Positions 40,522-53,470 of a stretch of DNA of 64,000 nt are shown in pieces. The translations under genes were made by a program, and so were the position numbers. Each line of letters begins with the position of its first letter. Position 1 is the first letter of the stretch. Location: positions 10,817,454-10,881,453 of the forward strand of contig NC_060961.1 of the NCBI RefSeq assembly GCF_910589235.1. The letters are read 5' to 3'. The notes below the pieces were generated by a model, which saw only the letters and a program-made list of their open reading frames with translations, did no database searches and was not told where the DNA came from. The stretch is from Vespa crabro. Taxonomy: Eukaryota; Arthropoda; Insecta; Hymenoptera; Vespidae.

Positions 40522-42224
40522 GATATGAAAGAATGTTAAAAACTTTGATTCCAATATAAAATAGATGTTTGATCTTATGAAGTGCAATGTTATGAATCGA
40601 TTGGTGACATTTTTCTAACTGTGGCACAAGAATTATTAAAGATTTCACGATTTTATCTTCGCAAATACCGAAATTCGCGTATGTCGATTTCGTTTTTCGA
40701 CAATTATCATACGAAAACGCGTATTTAAACATAGTAAAAACGTTATATTCTTGTTATACTCTTTATTCTGCATCGATAGAATATAAAATCATTGAAATTG
40801 AACGAGATTTCAAGTTTTCGTTTTTCGACGATACGCGTATATGAGCGAGAAATCGTATATACGATATGAAAGAATGTTAAAAACTTTGATTCCAATATAA
40901 AATAGATGTTTGATCTTATGAATTGCAATGTTCTGATCGATTGGTAACATTTTTCTAACTGTGGCACAAGTATTATTAAAGATTTCACGATTTTATCATC
41001 GCATATACCGAAATTCGCGTATGTCGTTTACGTTTTTCGACTATTATCATATGAAAACGCGTATTTAAACATAGTAAAAACGTTATATTCTTGTTATACT
41101 CTTTATTCTGCATCGATAGAATAAAAAATCATTGAAATTGAACGAGATTTCAAGTTATCGTTTTTCGAAGATACGCGTATATGAGCGAAGAATCGTATAT
41201 ACGATATGAAAGAATGTTAAAAACTTTGATTCCAATATAAAATAGATGTTTGATCTTATGAAATGCAATGTTCTGAATCGATTGGTAACATTTTTCTAAC
41301 TGTGGCACAAGAATTATTAAAGATTTCACGATTTTATCTTCGCATATACCGAAATTCGCGTATGTCGATTACGTTTTTCGACCATTATCATATGAAAACG
41401 CGTATTTAAACATAGCAAAAACGTTATATTCTTGTTATATTCTTTATTCTGCATCGATAGAATATAAAATCATTGAAATTAAACGAGATTTCAAGTTTTC
41501 GTTTTTCGACGATACGCGTATATGAGCGAAATATCGTATATACGATATGAAAGAATGTTAAAAACTTTGATTCCAATATAAAATAGATGTTTGATCTTAT
41601 GAAGTGCAATGTTCTGAATCGATTGGTGACATTTTTCTAACTGTGGCACAAGAATTATTAAAGATTTCACGATTTTATCTTCGCATATACCGAAATTCGC
41701 GTATGTCGATTACGTTTTTCGACCATTATCATATGAAAACGCGTATTTAAACATAGCAAAAACGTTATATTCTTGTTATATTCTTTATTCTGCATCGATA
41801 GAATATAAAATCATTGAAATTAAACGAGATTTCAAGTTTTCGTTTTTCGACGATACGCGTATATGAGCGAAGAATCGTATATACGATATGAAAGAATGTT
41901 AAAAACTTTGATTCCAATATAAAATAGATGTTTGATCTTATGAAATGCAATGTTCTGAATCGATTGGTAACATTTTTCTAACTATGGCACAGGTATTGTT
42001 AAAGATTTCACGATTTTATCTTCGCATATACCGAAATTCGCGTATGTCGATTACGTTTTTCGACAATTATCATATGAAAACGCGTATTTAAACATAGTAA
42101 AAACGTTATATTCATGTAATATTCTTTATTCTGCATCGATAGAATATAAAATCAATGAAATTAAACGAGATTTCAAGTTTTGTTTTTCGACGATACGCGT
42201 ATATGAGCGAAGAATCTTATATAC
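40522..42224. repeat. Five-monomer relative of the 6-mer HOR (1703 bp)
   Basis: The block begins with the same unit as the 6-mer copies that follow (gaagtgc, ggtgac, aagaatt, gcaaatacc, gatttcg, catacgaaaa). It goes directly to the ttctgatcg/gtcgtttacg unit and so lacks the aaaggc/gtcctg/acggaaatt unit. Its fourth unit also differs (gaccat in place of gcaaatacc with gattacg). It is either the 5-mer state from which the 6-mer grew or a 6-mer that lost a unit. Confidence 0.82.
41531..41548. repeat. Extended 18-bp perfect palindrome variant (example copy)
   Basis: A single A-to-T change turns gaaaaatcg into gaaatatcg and lengthens the usual 14-bp palindrome to the perfect 18-bp ATATCGTATATACGATAT. 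I saw this variant only in the right third of the window. Copies lie near 41531, 43573, 45617, 47661, 49707, 50047, 51751, 53797, 54817, 55847, 57555, 59938, 60288, 61302, 62663 and 63005 (positions to within a few bases). It tracks particular monomer types inside the HORs, so it spread with them. Confidence 0.85.
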
Positions 42225-44267
42225 GATATGAAAGAATGTTAAAAACTTTGATTCCAATATAAAATAGATGTTTGATCTTATGAAGTGCAATGTTCTGAAT
42301 CGATTGGTGACATTTTTCTAACTGTGGCACAAGAATTATTAAAGATTTCACGATTTTATCTTCGCAAATACCGAAATTCGCGTATGTCGATTTCGTTTTT
42401 CGACAATTATCATACGAAAACGCGTATTTAAACATAGTAAAAACGTTATATTCTTGTTATACTCTTTATTCTGCATCGATAGAATATAAAATCATTGAAA
42501 TTGAACGAGATTTCAAGTTTTCGTTTTTCGACGATACGCGTATATGAGCGAGAAATCGTATATACGATATGAAAGAATGTTAAAAACTTTGATTCCAATA
42601 TAAAATAGATGTTTGATCTTATGAAAGGCAATGTCCTGAATCGATTGGTAACATTTTTCTAACTGTGGCACAAGTATTATTAAAGATTTCACGTTTTCAT
42701 CTTCGCATATACGGAAATTCGCGTATGTCGATTAGGTTTTTCGACAATTATCATATGAAAACGCCTATTTAAACATAGTAAAAACTTTAAATTCTTGTAA
42801 TATTCTTTATTCTGCATCGATAGAATATAAAATCATTGAAATTGAACGAGATTTCAAGTTTTCGTTTTTCAACGATACGCGTATATGAGCGAAAAATCTT
42901 ATATACGATATGAAAGAATGTTAAAAATTTTATTCCAATATAAAATAGATGTTTGATCTTATGTATTGCAATGTTCTGATCGATTGGTAACATTTTTCTA
43001 ACTGTGGCACAAGTATTATTAAAGATTTCACGATTTTATCTTCGCATATACCGAAATTCGCGTATGTCGTTTACGTTTTTCGACTATTATCATATGAAAA
43101 CGCGTATTTAAACATAGTAAAAACGTTATATTCTTGTTATACTCTTTATTCTGCATCGATAGAATAAAAAATCATTGAAATTGAACGAGATTTCAAGTTA
43201 TCGTTTTTCGAAGATACGCGTATATGAGCGAAGAATCGTATATACGATATGAAAGAATGTTAAAAACTTTGATTCCAATATAAAATAGATGTTTGATCTT
43301 ATGAAATGTAATGTTCTGAATCGATTGGTAACATTTTTCTAACTGTGGCACAAGAATTATTAAAGATTTCACGATTTTATCTTCGCATATACCGAAATTC
43401 GCGTATGTCGATTACGTTTTTCGACCATTATCATATGAAAACGCGTATTTAAACATAGCAAAAACGTTATATTCTTGTTATATTCTTTATTCTGCATCGA
43501 TAGAATATAAAATCATTGAAATTAAACGAGATTTCAAGTTTTCGTTTTTCGACGATACGCGTATATGAGCGAAATATCGTATATACGATATGAAAGAATG
43601 TTAAAAACTTTGATTCCAATATAAAATAGATGTTTGATCTTATGAAGTGCAATGTTCTGAATCGATTGGTGACATTTTTCTAACTGTGGCACAATTATTA
43701 TTAAAGATTTCACGATTTTATCTTCGCAAATACCGAAATTCGCGTATGTCGATTACGTTTTTCGACAATTATCATATGAAAACGCGTATTTAAACATAGT
43801 AAAAACGTTATATTCTTGTTATACTCTTTATTCTGCATCGATAGAATATAAAATCATTGAAATTGAACGAGATTTCAAGTTATCGTTTTTCGAAGATACG
43901 CGTATATGAGCGAAGAATCGTATATACGATATGAAAGAATGTTAAAAACTTTGATTCCAATATAAAATAGATGTTTGATCTTATGAAATGCAATGTTCTG
44001 AATCGATTGGTAACATTTTTCTAACTATGGCGCAAGTATTGTTAAAGATTTCACGATTTTATCTTCGCATATACCGAAATTCGCGTATGTCGATTACGTT
44101 TTTCGACAATTATCATATGAAAACGCGTATTTAAACATAGTAAAAACATTATATTCTTGTAATATTCTTTATTCTGCATCGATAGAATATAAAATCAATG
44201 AAATTAAACGAGATTTCAAGTTTTGAATTTCGACGATACGCGAATATGAGCGAAGAATCTTATATAC
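42225..44267. repeat. 6-mer HOR, copy 1 (2043 bp)
   Basis: Unit order: (1) gaagtgc, gatttcg, catacg; (2) aaaggcaatgtcctg, acggaaatt, cgcctat, aactttaaattc; (3) ttctgatcg, gtcgtttacg, agaataaaaaatc; (4) aatgtaatg, aagaatt, gaccat, catagc; (5) gaagtgc, cacaattattatt, gcaaatacc; (6) aactatggcgcaag, attgttaaag, acattatattcttgtaat. It is one base shorter than the next copies because of a loss in aaaaattttattcc near 42924. Private changes are gattagg near 42733 and tttcaacgat near 42868. Confidence 0.9.
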
Positions 44268-46311
44268 GATATGAAAGAATGTTAAAAACTTTGATTCCAA
44301 TATAAAATAGATGATTGATCTTATGAAGTGCAATGTTCTGAATCGATTGGTGACATTTTTCTAACTGTGGCACAAGAATTATTAAAGATTTCACGATTTT
44401 ATCTTCGCAAATACCGAAATTCGCGTATGTCGATTTCGTTTTTCGACAATTATCATACGAAAACGCGTATTTAAACATAGTAAAAACGTTATATTCTTGT
44501 TATACTCTTTATTCTGCATCGATAGAATATAAAATCATTGAAATTGAACGAGATTTCAAGTTTTCGTTTTTCGACGATACGCGTATATGAGCGAGAAATC
44601 GTATATACGATATGAAAGAATGTTAAAAACTTTGATTCCAATATAAAATAGATGTTTGATCTTATGAAAGGCAATGTCCTGAATCGATTGGTAACATTTT
44701 TCTAACTGTGGCACAAGTATTATTAAAGATTTCACGTTTTCATCTTCGCATATACGGAAATTCGCGTATGTCGATTACGTTTTTCGACAATTATCATATG
44801 AAAACGCCTATTTAAACATAGTAAAAACTTTATATTCTTGTAATATTCATTATTCTGCATCGATAGAATATAAAATCATTGAAATTGAACGAGATTTCAA
44901 GTTTTCGTTTTTCGACGATACGCGTATATGAGCGAAAAATCGTATATACGATATGAAAGAATGTTAAAAACTTTGATTCCAATATAAAATAGATGTTTGA
45001 TCTTATGTATTGCAATGTTCTGATCGATTGGTAACATTTTTCTAACTGTGGCACAAGTATTATTAAAGATTTCACGATTTTATCTTCGCATATACCGAAA
45101 TTCGCGTATGTCGTTTACGTTTTTCGACTATTATCATATGAAAACGCGTATTTAAACATAGTAAAAACGTTATATTCTTGTTATACTCTTTATTCTGCAT
45201 CGATAGAATAAAAAATCATTGAAATTGAACGAGATTTCAAGTTATCGTTTTTCGAAGATACGCGTATATGAGCGAAGAATCGTATATACGATATGAAAGA
45301 ATGTTAAAAACTTTGATTCCAATATAAAATAGATGTTTGATCTTATGAAATGTAATGTTCTGAATCGATTGGTAACATTTTTCTAACTGTGGCACAAGAA
45401 TTATTAAAGATTTCACGATTTTATCTTCGCATATACCGAAATTCGCGTATGTCGATTACGTTTTTCGACAATTATCATATGAAAACGCGTATTTAAACAT
45501 AGCAAAAACGTTATATTCTTGTTATATTCTTTATTCTGCATCGATAGAATATAAAATCATTGAAATTAAACGAGATTTCAAGTTTTCGTTTTTCGACGAT
45601 ACGCGTATATGAGCGAAATATCGTATATACGATATGAAAGAATGTTAAAAACTTTGATTCCAATATAAAATAGATGTTTGATCTTATGAAGTGCAATGTT
45701 CTGAATCGATTGGTGACATTTTTCTAACTGTGGCACAATAATTATTAAAGATTTCACGATTTTATCTTCGCAAATACCGAAATTCGCGTATGTCGATTAC
45801 GTTTTTCGACAATTATCATATGAAAACGCGTATTTAAACATAGTAAAAACGTTATATTCTTGTTATATTCTTTATTCTGCATCGATAGAATATAAAATCA
45901 TTGAAATTGAACGAGATTTCAAGTTATCGTTTTTCGAAGATACGCGTATATGAGCGAAGAATCGTATATACGATATGAAAGAATGTTAAAAACTTTGATT
46001 CCAATATAAAATAGATGTTTGATCTTATGAAATGCAATGTTCTGAATCGATTGGTAACATTTTTCTAACTATGGCGCAAGTATTGTTAAAGATTTCACGA
46101 TTTTATCTTCGCATATACCGAAATTCGCGTATGTCGATTACGTTTTTCGACAATTATCATATGAAAACGCGTATTTAAACATAGTAAAAACATTATATTC
46201 TTGTAATATTCTTTATTCTGCATCGATAGAATATAAAATCAATGAAATTAAACGAGATTTCAAGTTTTGAATTTCGACGATACGCGAATATGAGCGAAGA
46301 ATCTTATATAC
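44268..46311. repeat. 6-mer HOR, copy 2 (2044 bp)
   Basis: It has the same six units in the same order as copy 1, offset 2043-2044. Shared marks with copy 3 are attcattattctg in unit 2 and gatgattgatc in unit 1. It ends with ttttgaatttcg and gcgaatatgag. The aatgtaatg mark is kept in unit 4, but that unit reads acaattatc where the other copies have gaccat. One unit here reads ttatattctt where copies 1 and 3 read ttatactctt (near 45860). Confidence 0.9.
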
Positions 46312-48355
46312 GATATGAAAGAATGTTAAAAACTTTGATTCCAATATAAAATAGATGATTGATCTTATGAAGTGCAATGTTCTGAATCGATTGGTGACAT
46401 TTTTCTAAGTGTGGCACAAGAATTATTAAAGATTTCACGATTTTATCTTCGCAAATACCGAAATTCGCGTATGTCGATTTCGTTTTTCGACAATTATCAT
46501 ACGAAAACGCGTATTTAAACATAGTAAAAACGTTATATTCTTGTTATACTCTTTATTCTGCATCGATAGAATATAAAATCATTGAAATTGAACGAGATTT
46601 CAAGTTTTCGTTTTTCGACGATACGCGTATATGAGCGAAAAATCGTATATACGATATGAAAGAATGTTAAAAACTTTGATTCCAATATAAAATAGATGTT
46701 TGATCTTATGAAAGGCAATGTCCTGAATCGATTGGTAACATTTTTCTAACTGTGGCACAAGTATTATTAAAGATTTCACGTTTTCATCTTCGCATATACG
46801 GAAATTCGCGTATGTCGATTACGTTTTTCGACAATTATCATATGAAAACGCCTATTTAAACATAGTAAAAACTTTATATTCTTGTAATATTCATTATTCT
46901 GCATCGATAGAATATAAAATCATTGAAATTGAACGAGATTTCAAGTTTTCGTTTTTCGACGATACGCGTATATGAGCGAAAAATCGTATATACGATATGA
47001 AAGAATGTTAAAAACTTTGATTCCAATATAAAATAGATGTTTGATCTTATGAATTGCAATGTTCTGATCGATTGGTAACATTTTTCTAACTGTGGCACAA
47101 GTATTATTAAAGATTTCACGATTTTATCTTCGCATATACCGAAATTCGCGTATGTCGTTTACGTTTTTCGACTATTATCATATGAAAACGCATATTTAAA
47201 CATAGTAAAAACGTTATATTCTTGTTATACTCTTTATTCTGCATCGATAGAATAAAAAATCATTGAAATTGAACGAGATTTCAAGTTATCGTTTTTCGAA
47301 GATACGCGTATATGAGCGAAGAATCGTATATACGATATGAAAGAATGTTAAAAACTTTGATTCCAATATAAAATAGATGTTTGATCTTATGAAATGCAAT
47401 GTTCTGAATCGATTGGTAACATTTTTCTAACTGTGGCACAAGAATTATTAAAGATTTCACGTTTTTATCTTCGCATATACCGAAATTCGCGTATGTCGAT
47501 TACGTTTTTCGACCATTATCATATGAAAACGCGTATTTAAACATAGCAAAAACGTTATATTCTTGTTATATTCTTTATTCTGCATCGATAGAATATAAAA
47601 TCATTGAAATTAAACGAGATTTCAAGTTTTCGTTTTTCGACGATACGCGTATATGAGCGAAATATCGTATATACGATATGAAAGAATGTTAAAAACTTTG
47701 ATTCCAATATAAAATAGATGTTTGATCTTATGAAGTGCAATGTTCTGAATCGATTGGTGACATTTTTCTAACTGTGGCACAATAATTATTAAAGATTTCA
47801 CGATTTTATCTTCGCAAATACCGAAATTCGCGTATGTCGATTACGTTTTTCGACAATTATCATATGAAAACGCGTATTTAAACATAGTAAAAACGTTATA
47901 TTCTTGTTATACTCTTTATTCTGCATCGATAGAATATAAAATCATTGAAATTGAACGAGATTTCAAGTTATCGTTTTTCGAAGATACGCGTATATGAGCG
48001 AAGAATCGTATATACGATATGAAAGAATGTTAAAAACTTTGATTCCAATATAAAATAGATGTTTGATCTTATGAAATGCAATGTTCTGAATCGATTGGTA
48101 ACATTTTTCTAACTATGGCACAAGTATTGTTAAAGATTTCACGATTTTATCTTCGCATATACCGAAATTCGCGTATGTCGATTACGTTTTTCGACAATTA
48201 TCATATGAAAACGCGTATTTAAACATAGTAAAAACGTTATATTCTTGTAATATTCTTTATTCTGCATCGATAGAATATAAAATCAATGAAATTAAACGAG
48301 ATTTCAAGTTTTGAATTTCGACGATACGCGTATATGAGCGAAGAATCTTATATAC
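46312..48355. repeat. 6-mer HOR, copy 3 (2044 bp)
   Basis: It has the same six units. Substitutions seen against copy 2 are ctaagtgtgg near 46409, acgcatattt near 47190, aatgc for aatgt near 47396, cacgttttt near 47460, and aactatggcacaag for ggcgcaag near 48115. The trailing ttttgaatttcg and cgcgtatatg lack the gcgaatatg change seen at the end of copy 2. Confidence 0.9.
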
Positions 48356-50401
48356 GATATGAAAGAATGTTAAAAACTTTGATTCCAATATAAAATAGAT
48401 GATTGATCTTATGAAGTGCAATGTTCTGAATCGATTGGTGACATTTTTCTAACTGTGGCACAAGAATTATTAAAGATTTCACGATTTTATCTTCGCAAAT
48501 ACCGAAATTCGCGTATGTCGATTTCGTTTTTCGACAATTATCATACGAAAACGCGTATTTAAACATAGTAAAAACGTTATATTCTTGTTATACTCTTTAT
48601 TCTGCATCGATAGAATATAAAATCATTGAAATTGAACGAGATTTCAAGTTTTCGTTTTTCGACGATACGCGTATATGAGCGAAAAATCGTATATACGATA
48701 TGAAAGAATGTTAAAAACTTTGATTCCAATATAAAATAGATGTTTGATCTTATGACAGGCAATGTCCTGAATCGATTGGTAACATTTTTCTAACTGTGGC
48801 ACAAGTATTATTAAAGATTTCTCGTTTTCATCTTCGCATATACGGAAATTCGCGTATGTCGATTACGTTTTTCCACAACTATCATATGAAAACGCCTATT
48901 TAAACATAGTAAAAACTTTATATTCTTGTAATATTCTTTATTCTGCATCGATAGAATATAAAATCATTGAAATTGAACGAGATTTCAAGTTTTCGTTTTT
49001 CGACGATACGCGTATATGAGCAAAAAATCGTATATACGATATGAAAGAATGTTAAAAACTTTGATTCCAATATAAAATAGATGTTTGATCTTATGAAATG
49101 CAATGTTCTGATCGATTGGTAACATTTTTCTAACTGTGGCACAAGTATTATTAAAGATTTCACGATTTTATCTTCGCATATTCCGAAATTCGCGTATGTC
49201 GTTTTCCGTTTTTCGACTATTATCATATGAAAACGCGTATTTAAACATAGTAAAAACGTTATATTCTTGTTATATTCTTTATTCTGCATCGATAGAATAT
49301 AAAATCACTGAAATTGAACGAGATTTCAAGTTTTCGTTTTTCGACGATACGCGTATATGAGCGAAAAATCGTATATACGGTATGAAAGAATGTTAAAAAC
49401 TTTGATTCCAATATAAAATAGATTTTTCATCTTATGAAATGCAATGTTCTGAATCGATTGGTGACATTTTTCTAACTGTGGCACAAGTATTATTAAAGAT
49501 TTCACGATTTTATCTTCGCATATACCGAAATTCGCGTTTGTTGATTAGGTTTTTCGACAATTATCATATGAAAACGCGTATTTAAACATAGTAAAAACGT
49601 TATATTTTTGTTATATTCTTTATTCTGCATTGATAGAATATGAAATCAATGAAATTGAACGAGATTTCAAGTTTTCGTTTTTCGACGATACGCGTATAAG
49701 AGCGAAATATCGTATATACGATATGAAAGAATGTTAAAAACTTTGATTCCGATATAAAATAGATGTTTGATCTTATGAAAAGCAATGTTCTGAATCGATT
49801 GGTAACATTTTTCTAACTGTGGCATAAGTATTATTAAAGATTTCACGATTTTATCTTCGCCTATACCGAAATTCGCGTATGTCGATTACGTTTTTCGACA
49901 ATTATCATATGAAAACGCGTATTTAAACATAGCAAAAACGTTATATTCTTGTTATATTCTTTATTCTGCATCGATAGAATATAAAATCATTGAAATTAAA
50001 CGAGATTTCAAGTTTTCGTTTTTCGACGATACGCGTATATGAGCGAAATATCGTATATACGATATGAAAGAATGTTAAAAACTTTGATTCCAATATAAAA
50101 TAGATGTTTGATCTTATGAAGTGCAATGTTCTGAATCGATTGGTGACATTTTTCTAACTGTGGCACAATAATTATTAAAGATTTCACGATTTTATCTTCG
50201 CAAATACCGAAATTCGCGTATGTCGATTACGTTTTTCGACAATTATCATATGAAAACGCGTATTTAAACATAGTAAAAACGTTATATTCTTGTTATACTC
50301 TTTATTCTGCATCGATAGAATATAAAATCATTGAAATTGAACGAGATTTCAAGTTATCGTTTTTCGAAGATACGCGTATATGAGCGAAGAATCGTATATA
50401 C
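48356..50401. repeat. 6-mer HOR, copy 4, with replaced middle units (2046 bp)
   Basis: Units 1-2 follow the HOR (with gacaggcaatg, tttctcg and ttccacaac changes), and unit 3 is ttctgatcg with gtcgttttccg. Units 4-5 are replaced by other types: a unit near 49380 with gatttttcatc, gcgtttgttgattagg and ttatatttttg, then one with gagcgaaatatcg, attccgat and ggcataag. Unit 6 returns to gaagtgc/cacaataatt. The length and phase of the HOR are kept although about two units differ, which fits gene conversion or a double unequal exchange. From 49892 on, this copy belongs also to the larger block repeated at 55.7 kb. Confidence 0.8.
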
Positions 50402-53400
50402 GATATGAAAGAATGTTAAAAACTTTGATTCCAATATAAAATAGATGTTTGATCTTATGAAGTGCAATGTTCTGAATCGATTGGTGACATTTTTCTAACT
50501 GTGGCACAAGAATTATTAAAGATTTCACGATTTTATCTTCGCAAATACCGAAATTCGCGTATGTCGATTTCGTTTTTCGACAATTATCATACGAAAACGC
50601 GTATTTAAACATAGTAAAAACGTTATATTCTTGTTATACTCTTTATTCTGCATCGATAGAATATAAAATCATTGAAATTGAACGAGATTTCAAGTTTTCG
50701 TTTTTCGACGATACGCGTATATGAGCGAAAAATCGTATATACGATATGAAAGAATGTTAAAAACTTTGATTCCAATATAAAATAGATGTTTGATCTTATG
50801 AATTGCAATGTTCTGATCGATTGGTAACATTTTTCTAACTGTGGCACAAGTATTATTAAAGATTTCACGATTTTATCTTCGCATATACCGAAATTCGCGT
50901 ATGTCGTTTACGTTTTTCGACTATTATCATATGAAAACGCGTATTTAAACATAGTAAAAACGTTATATTCTTGTTATACTCTTTATTCTGCATCGATAGA
51001 ATATAAAATCATTGAAATTGAACGAGATTTCAAGTTATCGTTTTTCGAAGATACGCGTATATGAGCGAAGAATCGTATATACGATATGAAAGAATGTTAA
51101 AAACTTTGATTCCAATATAAAATAGATGTTTGATCTTATGAAATGCAATGTTCTGTATCGATTGGTAACATTTTTCTAACTATGGCACAAGTATTGTTAA
51201 AGATTTCACGATTTTATCTTCGCATATACCGAAATTCGCGTATGTCGATTACGTTTTTCGACAATTATCATATGAAAACGCGTATTTAAACATAGTAAAA
51301 ACGTTATATTCTTGTAATATTCTTTATTCTGATTCGATAGAATATAAAATCAATGAAATTGAACGAGATTTCAAGTTTTCGTTTTTCGACGATACGCGTA
51401 TATGAGCGAAAAATCGTATATACGATATGAAAGAATGTTAAAAACTTCGATTCCAATATAAAATAGATGTTTGATCTTATGAAATGCAATGTTCTGAATC
51501 GATTGGTAACATTTTTCTAACTGTGGCACAAGAATTATTAAAGATTTCCCGATTTTATCTTCGCATATACCGAAATTCGCGTATGTCGATTACGTTTTTC
51601 GACCATTATCATATGAAAACGCGTATTTAAACATAGCAAAAACGTTATATTCTTGTTATATTCTTTATTCTGCATCGATAGAATATAAAATCATTGAAAT
51701 TAAACGAGATTTCAAGTTTTCGTTTTTCGACGATACGCGTATATGAGCGAAATATCGTATATACGATATGAAAGAATGTTAAAAACTTTGATTCCAATAT
51801 AAAATAGATGTTTGATCTTATGAAGTGCAATGTTCTGAATCGATTGGTGACATTTTTCTAACTGTGGCACAATAATTATTAAAGATTTCACGATTTTATC
51901 TTCGCAAATACCGAAATTCGCGTATGTCGATTACGTTTTTCGACAATTATCATATGAAAACGCGTATTTAAACATAGTAAAAACGTTATATTCTTGTTAT
52001 ACTCTTTATTCTGCATCGATAGAATATAAAATCATTGAAATTGAACGAGATTTCAAGTTATCGTTTTTCGAAGATACGCGTATATGAGCGAAGAATCGTA
52101 TATACGATATGAAAGAATGTTAAAAACTTTGATTCCAATATAAAATAGATGTTTGATCTTATGAAATGCAATGTTCTGATCGATTGGTAACATTTTTCTA
52201 ACTGTGGCACAAGTATTATTAAAGATTTCACGATTTTATCTTCGCATATACCGAAATTCGCGTATGTCGTTTACGTTTTTCGACTATTATCATATGAAAA
52301 CGCGTATTTAAACATAGTAAAAACGTTATATTCTTGTTATATTCTTTATTCTGCATCGATAGAATATAAAATCACTGAAATTGAACGAGATTTCAAGTTT
52401 TCGTTTTTCGACGATACGCGTATATGAGCGAAAAATCGTATATACGGTATGAAAGAATGTTAAAAACTTTGATTCCAATATAAAATAGATTTTTGATCTT
52501 ATGAAATGCAATGTTCTGAATCGATTGGTGACATTTTTCTAACTGTGGCACAAGTATTATTAAAGATTTCACGATTTTATCTTCGCATATACCGAAATTC
52601 GCGTTTGTTGATTAGGTTTTTCGACAATTATCATATGAAAACGCGTATTTAAACATAGTAAAAACGTTATATTTTTGTTATATTCTTTATTCTGCATTGA
52701 TAGAATATGAAATCAATGAAATTGAACGAGATTTCAAGTTTTCGTTTCTCGACGAAACGGGTATATGAGCGAAAAATCGTATATTCGATATGAAAGAATG
52801 TTAAAAACTTTGATTCCAATATAGAATAGATGTTTCATCTTATGAAATGCAATGTTCTGAATCGATTGGTAACATTTTTCTAACTGTGGCACAAGTATTA
52901 TTAAAGATTTCACGATTTTATCTTCGCATATACCGAAATTCGCGTATGTCGATTACGTTTTTCGACAATTATCATATGAAAACGCGTATTTAAACATAGT
53001 AAAAACGTTATATTCTTGTTATACTCTTTATTCTGCATCGATAGGATATAAAATCATTGAAATTGAACGAGATTTCGAGTTTTCGTTTTTCGACGATACG
53101 CATATATGAGCGAAAAATCGTATATACGATATGAAAGAATGTTAAAAACTTTGATTCCAATATAAAATAGATGTTTGATCTTATGAAATGCAATGTTCTG
53201 AATCGATTGGTAACATTTTTCTATCTGTGGCACAAGTAATATTAAAGATTTCACGATTTTATCTTCGCAAATACCGAAATTCGCGTATGTCGATTACGTT
53301 TTTCGACAATTATCATATGAAAACGCGTATTTAAACATAGTAAAAACGTTATATTCTTGTTATATTCTCTATTCTGCATCGATAGAATATAAAATCATTG

Positions 53401-53470
53401 AAATTGAACGAGATTTCAAGTTTTCGTTTTTCGACGATACGCGTATATGAGCGAAAAATCGTATATACGA
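49892..53470. repeat. Large HOR block X, copy 1 (~3.58 kb, ~10.5 monomers)
   Basis: The block matches 55688-59272 with the offset growing stepwise from 5796 to 5803. Left limit: gattacg (49880s) against gattagg. Right limit: atatacgatatg against atattcgatatg, then gaagtgc against gaattgcaaag. Shared rare marks are ttctgtatcg (51153), ctgattcgat (51330), atttttgatc with gcgtttgttgattagg (52490-52615), tctcgacgaaacggg (52747-52761), atatagaatag (52820), gataggatat (53041) and tttcgagttttcg (53084). A handful of substitutions separate the copies. Every length difference is a one-base A or T run change in the second copy. Confidence 0.88.

Noticed and set aside
52747..52765. CENP-B box-like stretch (ctcgacgaaacgggt; also near 58553)
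   Set aside because: The essential pattern nTTCGnnnnAnnCGGGn is not met: the first core reads CTCG, and CGGG is one base too close. It occurs in only two units. The regular form (ttcgacgatacgcg) lacks the required A and CGGG.
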